DNA of 64,000 nt from Staphylococcus equorum (GTDB lineage: Bacteria > Bacillota > Bacilli > Staphylococcales > Staphylococcaceae): positions 2,480,001-2,544,000 of the forward strand of contig NZ_CP118982.1 in the NCBI RefSeq assembly GCF_029024965.1, in the 5' to 3' direction. A program made the translations under genes and the position numbers. The notes below the pieces were generated by a model that saw nothing but the letters and a program-made list of their open reading frames with translations, ran no database searches and had not been told where the DNA came from. Positions 49,216-58,391 of this stretch are shown here, piece after piece; positions within the stretch are counted from its first letter, which is position 1, and the number at the start of each line of letters is the position of its first letter.

Positions 49216-49995
49216 ATGACACAAGCCAATACAACTGTCGTAGATGCATTGTTTGAAGCCTTTAAACAGCACGAACCCATAAATTTTGTTAGTCAAACAC
49301 ACAATATCAGTGAACGAGAAGCGTACCAAACACAAGATTTACTTATCGATAAACTTCAAGACGTTGATCAATCCAATATCGTCGGCTATAAAGTAAGTAT
49401 GACGAGTGCAGCAACACAAAGTATCGCTAATACTGATGAGCCAGCTTATGGCACAATACTTTCCTCTAAAATTGTAGAAAGCAATGGCTCTGTATCACTT
49501 TCAAGTCTATTTTCACCTTTAATTGAACCAGAAATTATGTTTATTCTAACGAAAGATTTATCTTCTAATCCAACAAATGAAGAAGTCCTATCTAGCGTTA
49601 AAATTGCACCAGGTATTGAAATACCCGATGCACGTTACAAAAATTGGTTCCCTAATTTCACTTTAGGTGATTTACTAGCAGACAACACTGCGACAGGATT
49701 AATTGTTGTTGGTGAAACAATTGATCCTTTGTCATATGAAGATTTTGCAAATATCCATATGAAACTATCGTATAACGGCATAGTAGAACATGAAGGTGAT
49801 TCTACAGAAGTGCTTGGCAACCCAGTTGAGTCTGTTAAATGGCTTGCACAAAAACTCGCAACGCACGATAAAAAATTACACCAAGGTCATATCATTTCTT
49901 CAGGTACGTTTATATCCCCTATCCCTGTAGAATTAGGATCTTATAAAGCCGAATATAGCGATGTAGGACAAGTGGATGTCACATTTGTAGACTAG
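49216..49995 (+). CDS. 2-keto-4-pentenoate hydratase/fumarylacetoacetase family protein
   Basis: A 259-residue FAH-superfamily enzyme of the MhpD/4-oxalocrotonate decarboxylase subgroup. Metal-ligand residues are in PLIEPEIMFIL; later blocks are GIEIPDARYKNW and HIISSGTFISPIPV. It hydrates or decarboxylates a vinylpyruvate-type acid. No other meta-cleavage genes are near, so the in vivo substrate is unclear. AAAGGAGTG precedes the ATG. Confidence 0.85.
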   Translation: MTQANTTVVDALFEAFKQHEPINFVSQTHNISEREAYQTQDLLIDKLQDVDQSNIVGYKVSMTSAATQSIANTDEPAYGTILSSKIVESNGSVSLSSLFSPLIEPEIMFILTKDLSSNPTNEEVLSSVKIAPGIEIPDARYKNWFPNFTLGDLLADNTATGLIVVGETIDPLSYEDFANIHMKLSYNGIVEHEGDSTEVLGNPVESVKWLAQKLATHDKKLHQGHIISSGTFISPIPVELGSYKAEYSDVGQVDVTFVD

Positions 49996-50043
49996 TCCCT
50001 CTTTCGCTCACAGCACAGGTTATTTCTGTGCCAAAGAATATAG

Positions 50044-50081
50044 ACAAATCAAATGCTTTTCAGCATTTGATTTGTTTTTTC
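50044..50081 (+). terminator. Terminator of the hydratase gene
   Basis: ACAAATCAAATGCT (50044-50057) pairs perfectly with AGCATTTGATTTGT (50062-50075), followed by a T-run. Confidence 0.9.
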
Positions 50082-50103
50082 GTATTTTTCTTTAAAAATG
50101 ATA

Positions 50104-50184
50104 GTGCTTAGGTCGACTCCTACGAAAAAGTAAGTAGCCGAAGACCACAGTCTAAGCCTGTAATCGTGGAAAACGTGTACACAA
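50104..50184. repeat. GACTCCT-type dispersed repeat, degenerate copy
   Basis: It contains CGACTCCTACG, TAGCCGAAGACCACAG, GGAAAACGTGTACACAAC in the same order and spacing as the better copy at 52425-52500. The ends are partly complementary. It is non-coding. The rest of 50185-50351 is the catalase leader, where a partial Per-box-like TATAATTTATAAA (about 50248-50260) is the only other signal. Confidence 0.7.
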
Positions 50185-50351
50185 CTGCCAACAATCTCGG
50201 AATCTTGTCTATAATCAATCATATATAATCTTCCCCCTATACATACTATAATTTATAAATCATTTAAAATAATTCATTTAACTCATAGATATGTTTCTCT
50301 TTATCGTAACGTGGAAAATATTAAATGTACGTAAAGATAGGGGGTATTTTA

Positions 50352-52343
50352 ATGAGCAACAAAAAGAAAGATCAATTAAATGAAGTAGAAAAAAACAATG
50401 ACGATAAAGCAATGACGACTAATAATGGTGTCAAAGTAAGTGAAGATGAAAACACGTTAACTGTTGGTGAACGTGGTCCTAGCTTATTAGAAGATTTCCA
50501 TTTCAGAGAAAAAATCATGCACTTCGATCATGAACGCATTCCAGAACGTGTTGTCCATGCCCGTGGCTTTGGTGCACATGGCGAATTTCAAGTTTATGAA
50601 GATTTATCGAAATATACTTCAGCCGACTTTTTAACTCACCCCGAGAAAACAACGCCCGTATTTGTTAGATTTTCCACAGTTCAAGGTTCTAAAGGCTCTC
50701 CTGATACAGTTAGAGATGTCCGTGGCTTTGCGACAAAATTTTATACAGATGAAGGTATTTTCGACCTAGTAGGTAACGATATACCAGTATTTTTCATACA
50801 AGATGCAATCAAATTCCCAGATTTAATTCACGCAGTTAAACCTGAACCACATAACGAAATGCCTCAAGGTGGTACAGCACATGATACATTTTGGGATTTC
50901 TTTGCTCAAAACCCAGAATCTACACATACCGCTGTATGGGCTATGAGTGATCGCGGTATACCTAAAGATTTTAGACAAGTCGAAGGTTTCGGTGTGCATA
51001 CGTTCCGCCTTGTTAATAACGAGGGACAGTCTTATTTTGTTAAATTCCATTGGAAACCACTTCAAGGGCTAGAGTCTCTCGTATGGGATGAAGCACAAAT
51101 GCTACATGGTAAAGACGTCGACTTTCATCGTAAAGATCTTTATGAATCTATCGAAAAAGGCGATTATCCTGAGTGGGAATTAGGCCTACAAATTATTCGT
51201 CCTGAACAAGAATTTGACTTTGATTTTGATATTTTAGACCCTACGAAGATTTGGCCTGAAGATGATGTTCCAGTACAAAGAGTTGGTAAAATGACACTAA
51301 ATCAAAATGTTACGAATGTGTTTGATGAAACAGAGCAAGCCGCATTCCATCCAGGACATATCGTACCAGGTATAGACTTTTCTAATGATCCATTATTACA
51401 AGGACGTTTATTCTCCTATACAGATACACAAATCACGAGATTGGGCGGTCCAAACTTCAATCAAATTCCAATTAATCGTCCTGTAAATGAAGTACACAAC
51501 AACCAAAGAGAAGGCATGCATCAAACAAGTGTAAACAAGGGACAAGTTGCGTATCATAAAAATGCATTGAATAATAATAATCCTCATACAACACCGAAAG
51601 AAGAAGGTGGTTATGAGCACTACCAAGAAAAAGTTGAAGGCCGCAAGATTCAAAAACGCAGTGAAAGTTTCAAAGATTATTATAGCCAAGCCAAACTTTA
51701 TTTAAACAGTTTGACTCAGCCTGAATTTGATCATACAGTAGATGGCTTTTCATTTGAAATCGGTATGTGTAAATCGGTTATGGTTAAACAAAATGCTGTT
51801 AATCAATTGAACAAAGTTGACCGTACATTAGCCGAACGTGTAGCTAAAAATGTAGGTGTGGAAGTACCCACAGAAAATGAAGAAGTCCAATCAGATGCAA
51901 AAGATAGTAAACTAACAATGGAAAAATTCGGTATCCCATTAGCTGGACATTCTGTAGCTGTTGCAGTAAATGGCGATATTAGTGCTGACACGCTAAAATC
52001 ATATGCTAAAACGTTCACTGAAAACAAATTGAACTACGCATTTGTGGGACAACATCCTAAAGATATCTCAGAAGACTACGGTATCACTGAAACATTTGAT
52101 ACTGCTCATCCAACTTTATTTGATAGCTTAATTGTACTTTCAGATGGTAGCGATATACTCCCACCTGTCGAGGAGTTTGCAGAACTCACTTATAAACACA
52201 ATAAACCATTAATCGTTAACCAAACAGCTGCGACAAATTTAGCAGATGCCAAATTGAATCTAGCAGCACCTGGTGTTTTCGTATCGGATGACCCTAATAC
52301 AATTGTGCAAGCTTTTGATAGAGCAAGATACTGGGACAGATAA
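50352..52343 (+). CDS. Large-subunit catalase (clade 2, KatE type)
   Basis: A 663-residue haem catalase that converts hydrogen peroxide to water and oxygen. The distal His69 (VVHARGFGAHG) and Asn142 (VGNDIPVFF) and the proximal haem Tyr in RLFSYTDTQITRLG are present. Residues about 520-663 form the extra flavodoxin-like (DJ-1/PfpI-like) domain of large-subunit catalases, absent from the roughly 505-residue KatA of S. aureus. The ATG at 50352 has GGGGG seven bases upstream; the frame is open nine codons further. It is monocistronic. Confidence 0.92.
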   Translation: MSNKKKDQLNEVEKNNDDKAMTTNNGVKVSEDENTLTVGERGPSLLEDFHFREKIMHFDHERIPERVVHARGFGAHGEFQVYEDLSKYTSADFLTHPEKTTPVFVRFSTVQGSKGSPDTVRDVRGFATKFYTDEGIFDLVGNDIPVFFIQDAIKFPDLIHAVKPEPHNEMPQGGTAHDTFWDFFAQNPESTHTAVWAMSDRGIPKDFRQVEGFGVHTFRLVNNEGQSYFVKFHWKPLQGLESLVWDEAQMLHGKDVDFHRKDLYESIEKGDYPEWELGLQIIRPEQEFDFDFDILDPTKIWPEDDVPVQRVGKMTLNQNVTNVFDETEQAAFHPGHIVPGIDFSNDPLLQGRLFSYTDTQITRLGGPNFNQIPINRPVNEVHNNQREGMHQTSVNKGQVAYHKNALNNNNPHTTPKEEGGYEHYQEKVEGRKIQKRSESFKDYYSQAKLYLNSLTQPEFDHTVDGFSFEIGMCKSVMVKQNAVNQLNKVDRTLAERVAKNVGVEVPTENEEVQSDAKDSKLTMEKFGIPLAGHSVAVAVNGDISADTLKSYAKTFTENKLNYAFVGQHPKDISEDYGITETFDTAHPTLFDSLIVLSDGSDILPPVEEFAELTYKHNKPLIVNQTAATNLADAKLNLAAPGVFVSDDPNTIVQAFDRARYWDR

Positions 52344-52424
52344 AAAATTCACAAATAATCATTGAACACCAACACTGTTTAATTTAAATATATTATATTA
52401 TTTTTGTTTAAAAAATAGCAGTAA

Positions 52425-52500
52425 TTTGTGCCGACTCCTGCGGGAAAAGCACTAGCTGAAGACTACAGGCTGAGGCTGTGCCCGCGGAAAGCGTGCACAA
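52425..52500. repeat. GACTCCTGCGGG-type dispersed repeat, intact copy
   Basis: A GC-rich island in AT-rich DNA: TTGTGC at the start pairs with GCACAA at the end (52426-52431 and 52495-52500), enclosing CGACTCCTGCGGGAAAAGC, CTGAAGACTACAGGC and GCCCGCGGAAAGCG. It resembles GACTCCTGCGGG...GCGGAAAGCG intergenic repeats known from Bacillus genomes. A palindromic terminator follows. Confidence 0.75.
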
Positions 52501-52520
52501 AAAAAGTACCAACACTCTAG

Positions 52521-52550
52521 CTGCCTAAGTTATAACTTAGGCAGTTTTTT
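52521..52550 (+). terminator. Terminator after the repeat (catalase or repeat RNA)
   Basis: A palindrome (CTGCCTAAGTTATAACTTAG plus GCAG, 52521-52544) is followed by six T. It is 178 bp after the catalase stop, so the repeat would be part of the catalase 3' UTR unless it has its own promoter. Confidence 0.8.
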
Positions 52551-52760
52551 ATTATAATGGAAGATAATGGGTATTATTACATTAAAGAGGTATTCACAAA
52601 TACATTTCAACATAGTTCAACATGTTACATATTTAATTTTTTAAAAACTGCTTAAGATGATAAGCACGCGATTGCAACCTGCCGTTGCGGCAGACAATAA
52701 CATTAGGTTCGTGACGCTGAACATGTAATATATTACCTTTAAACAAAGGATGTGGTTGTT

Positions 52761-53114
52761 ATGGAAATTGGAAAAAAGATTAAAGAGCAAAGAGAGCAAA
52801 AAAATTGGTCGCAGGATGATTTAGCTGAAATACTTAACATTTCACGCCAAAGTATTTCAAAATGGGAATTAAATAAAGTCTATCCAAGCATTGATATGTT
52901 AATTAAAATGAGTGATCTGTTCGACATTTCATTAGACGAACTCATTAAAGGGGACAAGCAACTGAAACATACAATTATTGAAACATATCAGCAACCTGTT
53001 TCAGATGATAAAGAGAAACATCCTATGAATGGTTGGGAATTCCTAGCAGGATACTGGTGGTTGTTCTTCCCTGTTGCTGCAATGATTTGGTGGATAATAC
53101 AATCATTCATGTAA
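52761..53114 (+). CDS. XRE-family regulator with C-terminal membrane helix
   Basis: A 117-residue protein. Residues 1-65 form a HTH_3 domain (WSQDDLAEILNISRQSISKWE). A linker is followed by a single transmembrane helix (about 92-115, tryptophan-rich). Such membrane-tethered XRE proteins usually sense an envelope state, but the target is unknown. The ATG at 52761 follows AAAGGATG. The upstream 200 bp contain a direct repeat, TTCAACATGT...ATATT / CTGAACATGT...ATATT (near 52615 and 52720), a possible operator. Confidence 0.82.
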   Translation: MEIGKKIKEQREQKNWSQDDLAEILNISRQSISKWELNKVYPSIDMLIKMSDLFDISLDELIKGDKQLKHTIIETYQQPVSDDKEKHPMNGWEFLAGYWWLFFPVAAMIWWIIQSFM

Positions 53115-53162
53115 TCAAGTACTAACACCTTCTTTAGTAACTTTATACTTTTAAAAAATACG

Positions 53163-53197
53163 AGACCTATTTCAAACTGTAAATAGGTCTTTTTTCA
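53163..53197 (+). terminator. Terminator of the XRE gene
   Basis: AGACCTATTT (53163-53172) pairs with AAATAGGTCT (53181-53190), followed by T. Confidence 0.85.
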
Positions 53198-53266
53198 TGA
53201 AAATCTCACACATTATTACTATAGCTTGTTATACTGTTTTATAAATACACTATAGGAGTATTATTT

Positions 53267-54199
53267 ATGGTTAAACATATAGAATTATTTGTAAAAGATA
53301 ATAGATTGGTTGAACTTCAAAACGATTTAGCTACTATTGTCACAGAAGATGAGTTTCAAAATTCAATTATAGAACTCAATCAAGATACGAGCGGATTCAA
53401 GACATACACGCTTAAAGCACCACTACCAGAGCGACTATCAGTAAAAGAAATCATTAAATTTTGGTGTAAGTGGTACGATTCAAAATTATCCTTAGATACA
53501 GTCCTTTATGAATGTAAGTTATTCTCCTTCAATCACAAGAAAATTAAAAAGCTCACAACTTCTGAACTTAAACTCGTCCATTTAGCAAAATTATTCCTTG
53601 TACCTGAAACGAAATTTATTATTAAAGAACCTTTACAAAATGTCTCTATTGAAACAAAACACACCGTACTCAACTTACTCAATGAACTCAGCAAATACAA
53701 TTCGATTATTACGTTAACAAATCACACAGAAGAAGCGTTACTTATCAGCAACAATTGTTATCGCCTTACTGAAAAAACATTTAAACCTATAGAAATATCA
53801 CAATATGAACCAAATCATCAGCAAGATATAAACGACAGCAACCAATTAGAGCGTCAACAAATCAAACGTTTAACAGTTAAAACCAATGAAAAAACGTTAT
53901 TTTTAGATCCTATCGACATTGATTACTTAGAAGGTCAAGATGGCAAAGTTGTTATACATGTAGGTAATGAACAATATACCCATGATACGACTTTACAATC
54001 TATTGAAAAAATTATTGTTCCTTACGGTTTTTATCGATGTCATCGTTCTTATATCGTAAACTTACAAAAAGTTAGTGAAATTATTTCTTGGTCTAAAAAC
54101 AACTATTCGATACGACTCAATAATACTAAAGAAATACTAATTCCTTTATCTAGGCAAAAAGCAAAAGAAATAGAACGATTTTTCAATATTAATGAGTAA
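53267..54199 (+). CDS. LytTR regulator with degenerate ABC-ATPase-like domain
   Basis: A 310-residue protein. Residues about 1-185 resemble an ABC ATPase without a P-loop: a signature-like TSELKLVHLAKLF, a Walker-B-like strand KFIIKEPLQNVS and a switch-like ITLTNHTEEAL. Residues about 200-308 are a LytTR DNA-binding domain (IDYLEGQDGKVVIHVG, YGFYRCHRSYIVNLQKV). No response-regulator receiver domain is present. It precedes an ABC exporter operon by 95 bp and is its likely regulator; the pseudo-ATPase part may bind the transporter or its ATPase. AGGAG precedes the ATG. Confidence 0.85.
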   Translation: MVKHIELFVKDNRLVELQNDLATIVTEDEFQNSIIELNQDTSGFKTYTLKAPLPERLSVKEIIKFWCKWYDSKLSLDTVLYECKLFSFNHKKIKKLTTSELKLVHLAKLFLVPETKFIIKEPLQNVSIETKHTVLNLLNELSKYNSIITLTNHTEEALLISNNCYRLTEKTFKPIEISQYEPNHQQDINDSNQLERQQIKRLTVKTNEKTLFLDPIDIDYLEGQDGKVVIHVGNEQYTHDTTLQSIEKIIVPYGFYRCHRSYIVNLQKVSEIISWSKNNYSIRLNNTKEILIPLSRQKAKEIERFFNINE

Positions 54200-54227
54200 C
54201 AATTCAACACTTATACGTTACATTTCA

Positions 54228-54287
54228 CCTTCTTTTGAACGTCAGATCCGCGTGAACACGCTATGCTGAAGTTAATTCAAAAGGAGG
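54228..54287 (+). promoter_or_regulatory. RBS-masking hairpin before the ABC exporter
   Basis: CCTTCTTTTGAA (54228-54239) pairs with TTCAAAAGGAGG (54276-54287; one G-U), the latter being the ribosome site of the ABC ATPase gene. The loop carries an inner GCGTG-aa-CACGC hairpin and CAG/CTG pairing. In this state translation of the exporter would be blocked. This is a structural reading by eye. Confidence 0.6.
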
Positions 54288-54294
54288 TAATTTA

Positions 54295-55143
54295 ATGGAA
54301 CACATAATTGAAATGAATCATGTAACAAAATCATTTAAAAACAAAATAGCAATTAAAGATATGAATTTCACTGTAAAAAAAGGAGAAATTTTTGGTTTCC
54401 TTGGACCTAGTGGTTCTGGCAAGACAACAACAATTAAAATGTTAACTGGCACATACGATCCGTCTAAAGGTAGTCTAAATGTACTTGGACACAATGGTTC
54501 TGAAATAGGTGCAAGCAACTTCATGTCAAAAATTGGTATCCTTACAGATCACAGCACTGCTTATGAACGCCAAAGCATTTGGGATAACTTAAAGTTATTT
54601 GCCAAACTTAATCAACTACCATTACAAAAAGTTGACGAAGCTTTAGAATTTGTCGGTCTAACACAGGATAAAAAATCATTATTTAAAAACTTGTCTGCTG
54701 GTATGAAGCAACGTGTACTACTTGCTAAAGCAATCTTACATCAACCTGAGTTATTATTTTTAGATGAACCAACAGCATCTTTAGACCCTATGACAATTCA
54801 ACACGTGCATAAAGGACTTAAAGCACTAAACCACCGTGGCACAACGATATTTTTAACAACGCATAATATGGAAGAAGCAAACGCATTATGCGATCGCGTG
54901 GCTTTTATAGAGTCAGGTGTACTCAAAGAACTTGATACACCTGAGAACTTTCGTTTTAATCATGCAAATCATACAATTAAAGTCATTCATAATAATAATC
55001 GAGAAAAAACCTTACCCATGACTACCGAATCCGCACAGTATATTACAGATATGCTCGAAGCAAATGATTTAAAATACATTTCATCTGATTTACCTACGCT
55101 TGGCGATGTTTTCTTGAAAATCACTGGAAAGGAGCTTGTTTAA
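54295..55143 (+). CDS. ABC transporter ATP-binding protein
   Basis: A 282-residue export ATPase. Walker A is GPSGSGKTT (about 39-47), the signature is LSAGMKQR (about 139), Walker B is LLFLDEPTASLDP (about 155), and the switch His lies in TTHNMEEA. It energises the ABC-2 permease encoded next. The C-terminal 70 residues are of the drug/antibiotic-export type. AAAAGGAGG, eight bases upstream, is part of a hairpin. Confidence 0.92.
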   Translation: MEHIIEMNHVTKSFKNKIAIKDMNFTVKKGEIFGFLGPSGSGKTTTIKMLTGTYDPSKGSLNVLGHNGSEIGASNFMSKIGILTDHSTAYERQSIWDNLKLFAKLNQLPLQKVDEALEFVGLTQDKKSLFKNLSAGMKQRVLLAKAILHQPELLFLDEPTASLDPMTIQHVHKGLKALNHRGTTIFLTTHNMEEANALCDRVAFIESGVLKELDTPENFRFNHANHTIKVIHNNNREKTLPMTTESAQYITDMLEANDLKYISSDLPTLGDVFLKITGKELV

Positions 55144-55144
55144 T

Positions 55145-55852
55145 ATGAATATCACACGCTTATCAGCACTGTTAGAGAAAGACTTTAAAGAATCTATACG
55201 AAATCCTTCTATTATTTTCATGCCGTTAATGATCATATTAATCAGTATATTTTACAGTATCATTCCAACTACAAATGCAGTTCAAAGCGCACCGGCTGTA
55301 ATGCAGTTCATCATAATTAACATGGCATTTGTTTTTGTTGCCACATCACCGCTTATCACAATGATCTCTGAGGAAAATGAAAAAGGTACATTGAAAGGCT
55401 TAGTAGAGTCGCCAGCATCTAATATTGAAATATTGTTATCTAAAGTCATTATCACGTTTATAATCACTATTATTACGACTATTATAAGCTTAATGATTGT
55501 GAACAGTAACGTGAATTTCGATTTCCAAACTTATTTAGGCCTTGCAGTCATGCTATGCTTTTACCTTGTACTTGGTTTAGTCTTTGGTTTGTTGTCTAAT
55601 ACTGTTGGTACTGCCACAACATTAATGATGGTGCCCTTCATTCTCTTTGGTATGACACCAATATTTAATACCTTAGAAGGTGTTATAAAATTAGGCTTTT
55701 TCGACAAAGTACTAGAAATATTACCTTTTGGCTTAATTTTAGAATTAGAAATCAATAACGCTAGCTTGAATCTACTATATCTTGTGATTTGGTTTATTCT
55801 TATTATGGTTTCCTTGTTCATTACTTATAAGTATAAATTCCGTAAACGTTAG
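55145..55852 (+). CDS. ABC-2 type permease
   Basis: A 235-residue membrane protein with six helices of the ABC-2 exporter type; the block ISEENEKGTLKGLVESPAS between helices 2 and 3 is characteristic. It forms the channel with the preceding ATPase and probably exports a drug, peptide or lipid. The ATG at 55145 is one base after the ATPase stop, with GGAG ten bases upstream. A hairpin follows at 55926. Confidence 0.88.
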   Translation: MNITRLSALLEKDFKESIRNPSIIFMPLMIILISIFYSIIPTTNAVQSAPAVMQFIIINMAFVFVATSPLITMISEENEKGTLKGLVESPASNIEILLSKVIITFIITIITTIISLMIVNSNVNFDFQTYLGLAVMLCFYLVLGLVFGLLSNTVGTATTLMMVPFILFGMTPIFNTLEGVIKLGFFDKVLEILPFGLILELEINNASLNLLYLVIWFILIMVSLFITYKYKFRKR

Positions 55853-55925
55853 TCGTTCACAAAATTGTAAAAAACACTCTAAAAAGCTGTGTAATTCATG
55901 TTTTCAAGCCATTTTAATAAATAAT

Positions 55926-55976
55926 AAGCCTTTCTTCTCATTTTCATATGTTTAGTTGAGAATTGAAAGGCTATTT
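55926..55976 (+). terminator. Terminator of the LytTR-ABC operon
   Basis: AGCCTTTC (55927-55934) pairs with GAAAGGCT (55965-55972) with inner TTCTCA/TGAGAA, followed by ATTTAAT. The T-run is weak. The remaining DNA to 56100 shows no gene. Confidence 0.6.
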
Positions 55977-56102
55977 AATATCTAGAAAGATTATATCAAT
56001 TATGTAAACGCTCTCTTTTTTATGCATATTTTCACTTACCACTAATGGTTCAAAAGCACACATAGAGCGTTATTTTACACTTTTGTATATAACCTTTCAT
56101 CG

Positions 56103-56131
56103 TTGACTAGAATATATGAGCGTGCAATAAT
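56103..56131 (+). promoter_or_regulatory. SigA promoter of ahpCF
   Basis: TTGACT (56103-56108), a 17-bp spacer and AATAAT (56126-56131), a good vegetative promoter. Transcription would start near 56138, about 95 bp before ahpC. Confidence 0.6.
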
Positions 56132-56143
56132 AGTAAGTGAAAG

Positions 56144-56160
56144 ATTAGAATTATTACAAT
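56144..56160 (+). promoter_or_regulatory. PerR box of ahpCF
   Basis: ATTAGAATTATTACAAT matches the Per-box consensus ATTATAATTATTATAAT at 15 of 17 positions. It lies just downstream of the predicted transcription start, where PerR would block RNA polymerase until oxidised by peroxide. Confidence 0.8.
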
Positions 56161-56233
56161 TAACAAACTATAATAATCTACTTAACTAATATTCTAATCA
56201 AAATTAGTTAATAAATCAGGAGGATGTTTTTTT

Positions 56234-56803
56234 ATGTCTTTAATTAACAAAGAAATTTTACCATTCACAGCTAATGCTTATGATCCAAAGCAAGATGAAT
56301 TTTTCGAAGTTTCAGATGAAAACTTAAAAGGTTCATGGAGTGTTGTTTGCTTCTATCCAGCAGACTTCTCATTCGTATGTCCAACTGAATTAGAAGATTT
56401 ACAAGGACAATATGATAAATTACAAGAATTAGGCGTAAACGTGTATTCAGTATCAACTGATACGCACTTCGTACACAAAGCTTGGCATGACCATTCAGAA
56501 GCAATTAACAAAATCCAATACACTATGATTGGTGACCCTTCTCAAACAATCACTCGTAGCTTTGACGTATTAGACGAAGATTTAGGTTTAGCTCAGCGTG
56601 GTACTTTCATCGTAGACCCTGACGGTATTGTACAAGCAGCTGAAGTGAATGCTGACGGTATCGGTCGTGACGCAAGTACATTGGTACACAAAATCAAAGC
56701 AGCACAATATGTACGTCAACACCCAGGCGAAGTTTGCCCAGCTAAATGGGAAGAAGGTTCAGAAACATTACAACCTGGTCTTGACTTAGTAGGTAAAATC
56801 TAA
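56234..56803 (+). CDS. ahpC: Alkyl hydroperoxide reductase peroxiredoxin subunit
   Basis: A 189-residue typical 2-Cys peroxiredoxin that reduces hydrogen peroxide, organic peroxides and peroxynitrite. The peroxidatic Cys49 is in [13 protein letters not shown] and the resolving Cys near 168 is in [18 protein letters not shown] precedes the ATG. ahpF follows after 16 bp. Confidence 0.97.
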   Translation: MSLINKEILPFTANAYDPKQDEFFEVSDENLKGSWSVVCFYPADFSFVCPTELEDLQGQYDKLQELGVNVYSVSTDTHFVHKAWHDHSEAINKIQYTMIGDPSQTITRSFDVLDEDLGLAQRGTFIVDPDGIVQAAEVNADGIGRDASTLVHKIKAAQYVRQHPGEVCPAKWEEGSETLQPGLDLVGKI

Positions 56804-56819
56804 GGAGGCATTGATTTAA

Positions 56820-58343
56820 ATGCTTAATGATCAGCTAAAATCACAATTACAACAATTACTTCAATTAATGGAAGGTGACGTTGTACTAAGTGCAAGTTTT
56901 GGTACAGATGAAAAGTCTAAAGAATTAAAAGAATTGTTAGACGAAGTAGCAGAGATGTCATCTCGCATTACTATAGAAGAAGTTGACCTTAAACGTACAC
57001 CAAGCTTTTCTGTTAATAGACCTGGTGAAGAAACAGGTATTACATTCGCTGGTTTACCAATGGGTCATGAGTTCAACTCTCTTGTTCTCGCTTTGTTACA
57101 AGTAAGCGGTCGTGCACCAAAAGAAGAACAAGCAGTTATAGATCAAATCAAAGCTTTAGACCGTCCGTTACATTTCGAGACTTTTATTAGTCTAACTTGT
57201 CAAAAATGTCCCGACGTTGTTCAAGCTTTAAACTTAATGAGTTTGGTAAATCCAAATATCACACATTCTATGGTAGATGGATCTATCTTTAGAGAAGAGT
57301 CTGAAGACATTATGGCCGTTCCTGCAATTTTCCTAGATGGAGAAGAATTTGGTAATGGACGTATGACAGTTCAAGATATATTAGCAAACTTAGGCAGTCA
57401 AGCAGATCCAGCTGAATTTAATGACAAAGATCCATATGATGTATTAATTGTCGGAGGCGGACCTGCAAGTGGTAGTGCAGCAATTTATACTGCACGTAAA
57501 GGTTTACGTACAGGTATTGTTGCAGATCGCATCGGTGGTCAGGTCAACGATACCGCTACTATCGAAAACTTTGTCACTGTTAAAGAAACAGATGGACCTA
57601 AATTTACTTCAGCACTCGAAGATCATATTAAACAATACAATATCGATGTAATGACTGGTATTCGTGCCAGCGATATTGAAAAAACAGACGATGGTATCAT
57701 TGTCACTTTAGATAATGGCGCACAATTAACAAGTAAAACTGTTATTATTTCAACAGGTGCACGATGGCGCAAGCTAGAAGTGCCTGGCGAAGAAGAATTA
57801 ATCAATAAAGGCGTTGCATTCTGCCCGCATTGTGATGGCCCATTATTTGAAAATAAAAATGTTGCTGTTGTAGGCGGCGGTAATTCTGGAGTCGAAGCTG
57901 CAATCGATCTTGCAGGTATCGTTAAACACGTAACGTTACTTGAACGTAACGCTACGCTGAAAGCAGACAACGTATTACAAGAACGTTTGGCTTCTTTACC
58001 AAACGTAACTATAATAAAAAATGCTCAAACAACAGAAGTTTTAGGTGACAGTGCAGTAACTGGTATTAAATATCAAGATAAATCACTTGGCGAAGACCAT
58101 ACTTTAGAACTCGAAGGTATTTTTGTTCAAATTGGTTTATTACCAAACACTGAATGGCTTGATAATTATGTTGAATTAAACCAAGCTAAAGAAATTGTAA
58201 TTGATCGTAAGAATGCTACAAGCATCCCTGGTATTTTTGCAGCTGGTGATGTTACAGACGATCGCAACAAACAAATTATTATTTCTATGGGTGCTGGTGC
58301 AAATGCAGCATTAAACGCTTTTGATTATATTATCAGACATTAA
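56820..58343 (+). CDS. ahpF: Alkyl hydroperoxide reductase flavoprotein subunit
   Basis: A 507-residue NADH-dependent disulfide reductase that recycles AhpC. The N-terminal tandem thioredoxin-like domain has the CxxC pair Cys127/Cys130 (TCQKCPD). The FAD fold [10 protein letters not shown] lies near 212, the second redox pair is CPHCDG near 337, the NAD site is [10 protein letters not shown], and the last FAD block is [18 protein letters not shown] precedes the ATG. Confidence 0.97.
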   Translation: MLNDQLKSQLQQLLQLMEGDVVLSASFGTDEKSKELKELLDEVAEMSSRITIEEVDLKRTPSFSVNRPGEETGITFAGLPMGHEFNSLVLALLQVSGRAPKEEQAVIDQIKALDRPLHFETFISLTCQKCPDVVQALNLMSLVNPNITHSMVDGSIFREESEDIMAVPAIFLDGEEFGNGRMTVQDILANLGSQADPAEFNDKDPYDVLIVGGGPASGSAAIYTARKGLRTGIVADRIGGQVNDTATIENFVTVKETDGPKFTSALEDHIKQYNIDVMTGIRASDIEKTDDGIIVTLDNGAQLTSKTVIISTGARWRKLEVPGEEELINKGVAFCPHCDGPLFENKNVAVVGGGNSGVEAAIDLAGIVKHVTLLERNATLKADNVLQERLASLPNVTIIKNAQTTEVLGDSAVTGIKYQDKSLGEDHTLELEGIFVQIGLLPNTEWLDNYVELNQAKEIVIDRKNATSIPGIFAAGDVTDDRNKQIIISMGAGANAALNAFDYIIRH

Positions 58344-58360
58344 TCTCAAGCTCTAGATTA

Positions 58361-58391
58361 AATAGAACCCTTTTGTGGTTCTATTTTTTTA
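58361..58391 (+). terminator. Terminator of ahpCF
   Basis: AATAGAACC (58361-58369) pairs with GGTTCTATT (58377-58385), followed by T. The next 300 bp show no gene. Confidence 0.85.

Noticed and set aside
50246..50262. PerR box before the large catalase
   Set aside because: TATAATTTATAAA fits only with a one-base gap; compared with the clear box at 56144 it is too weak to call.
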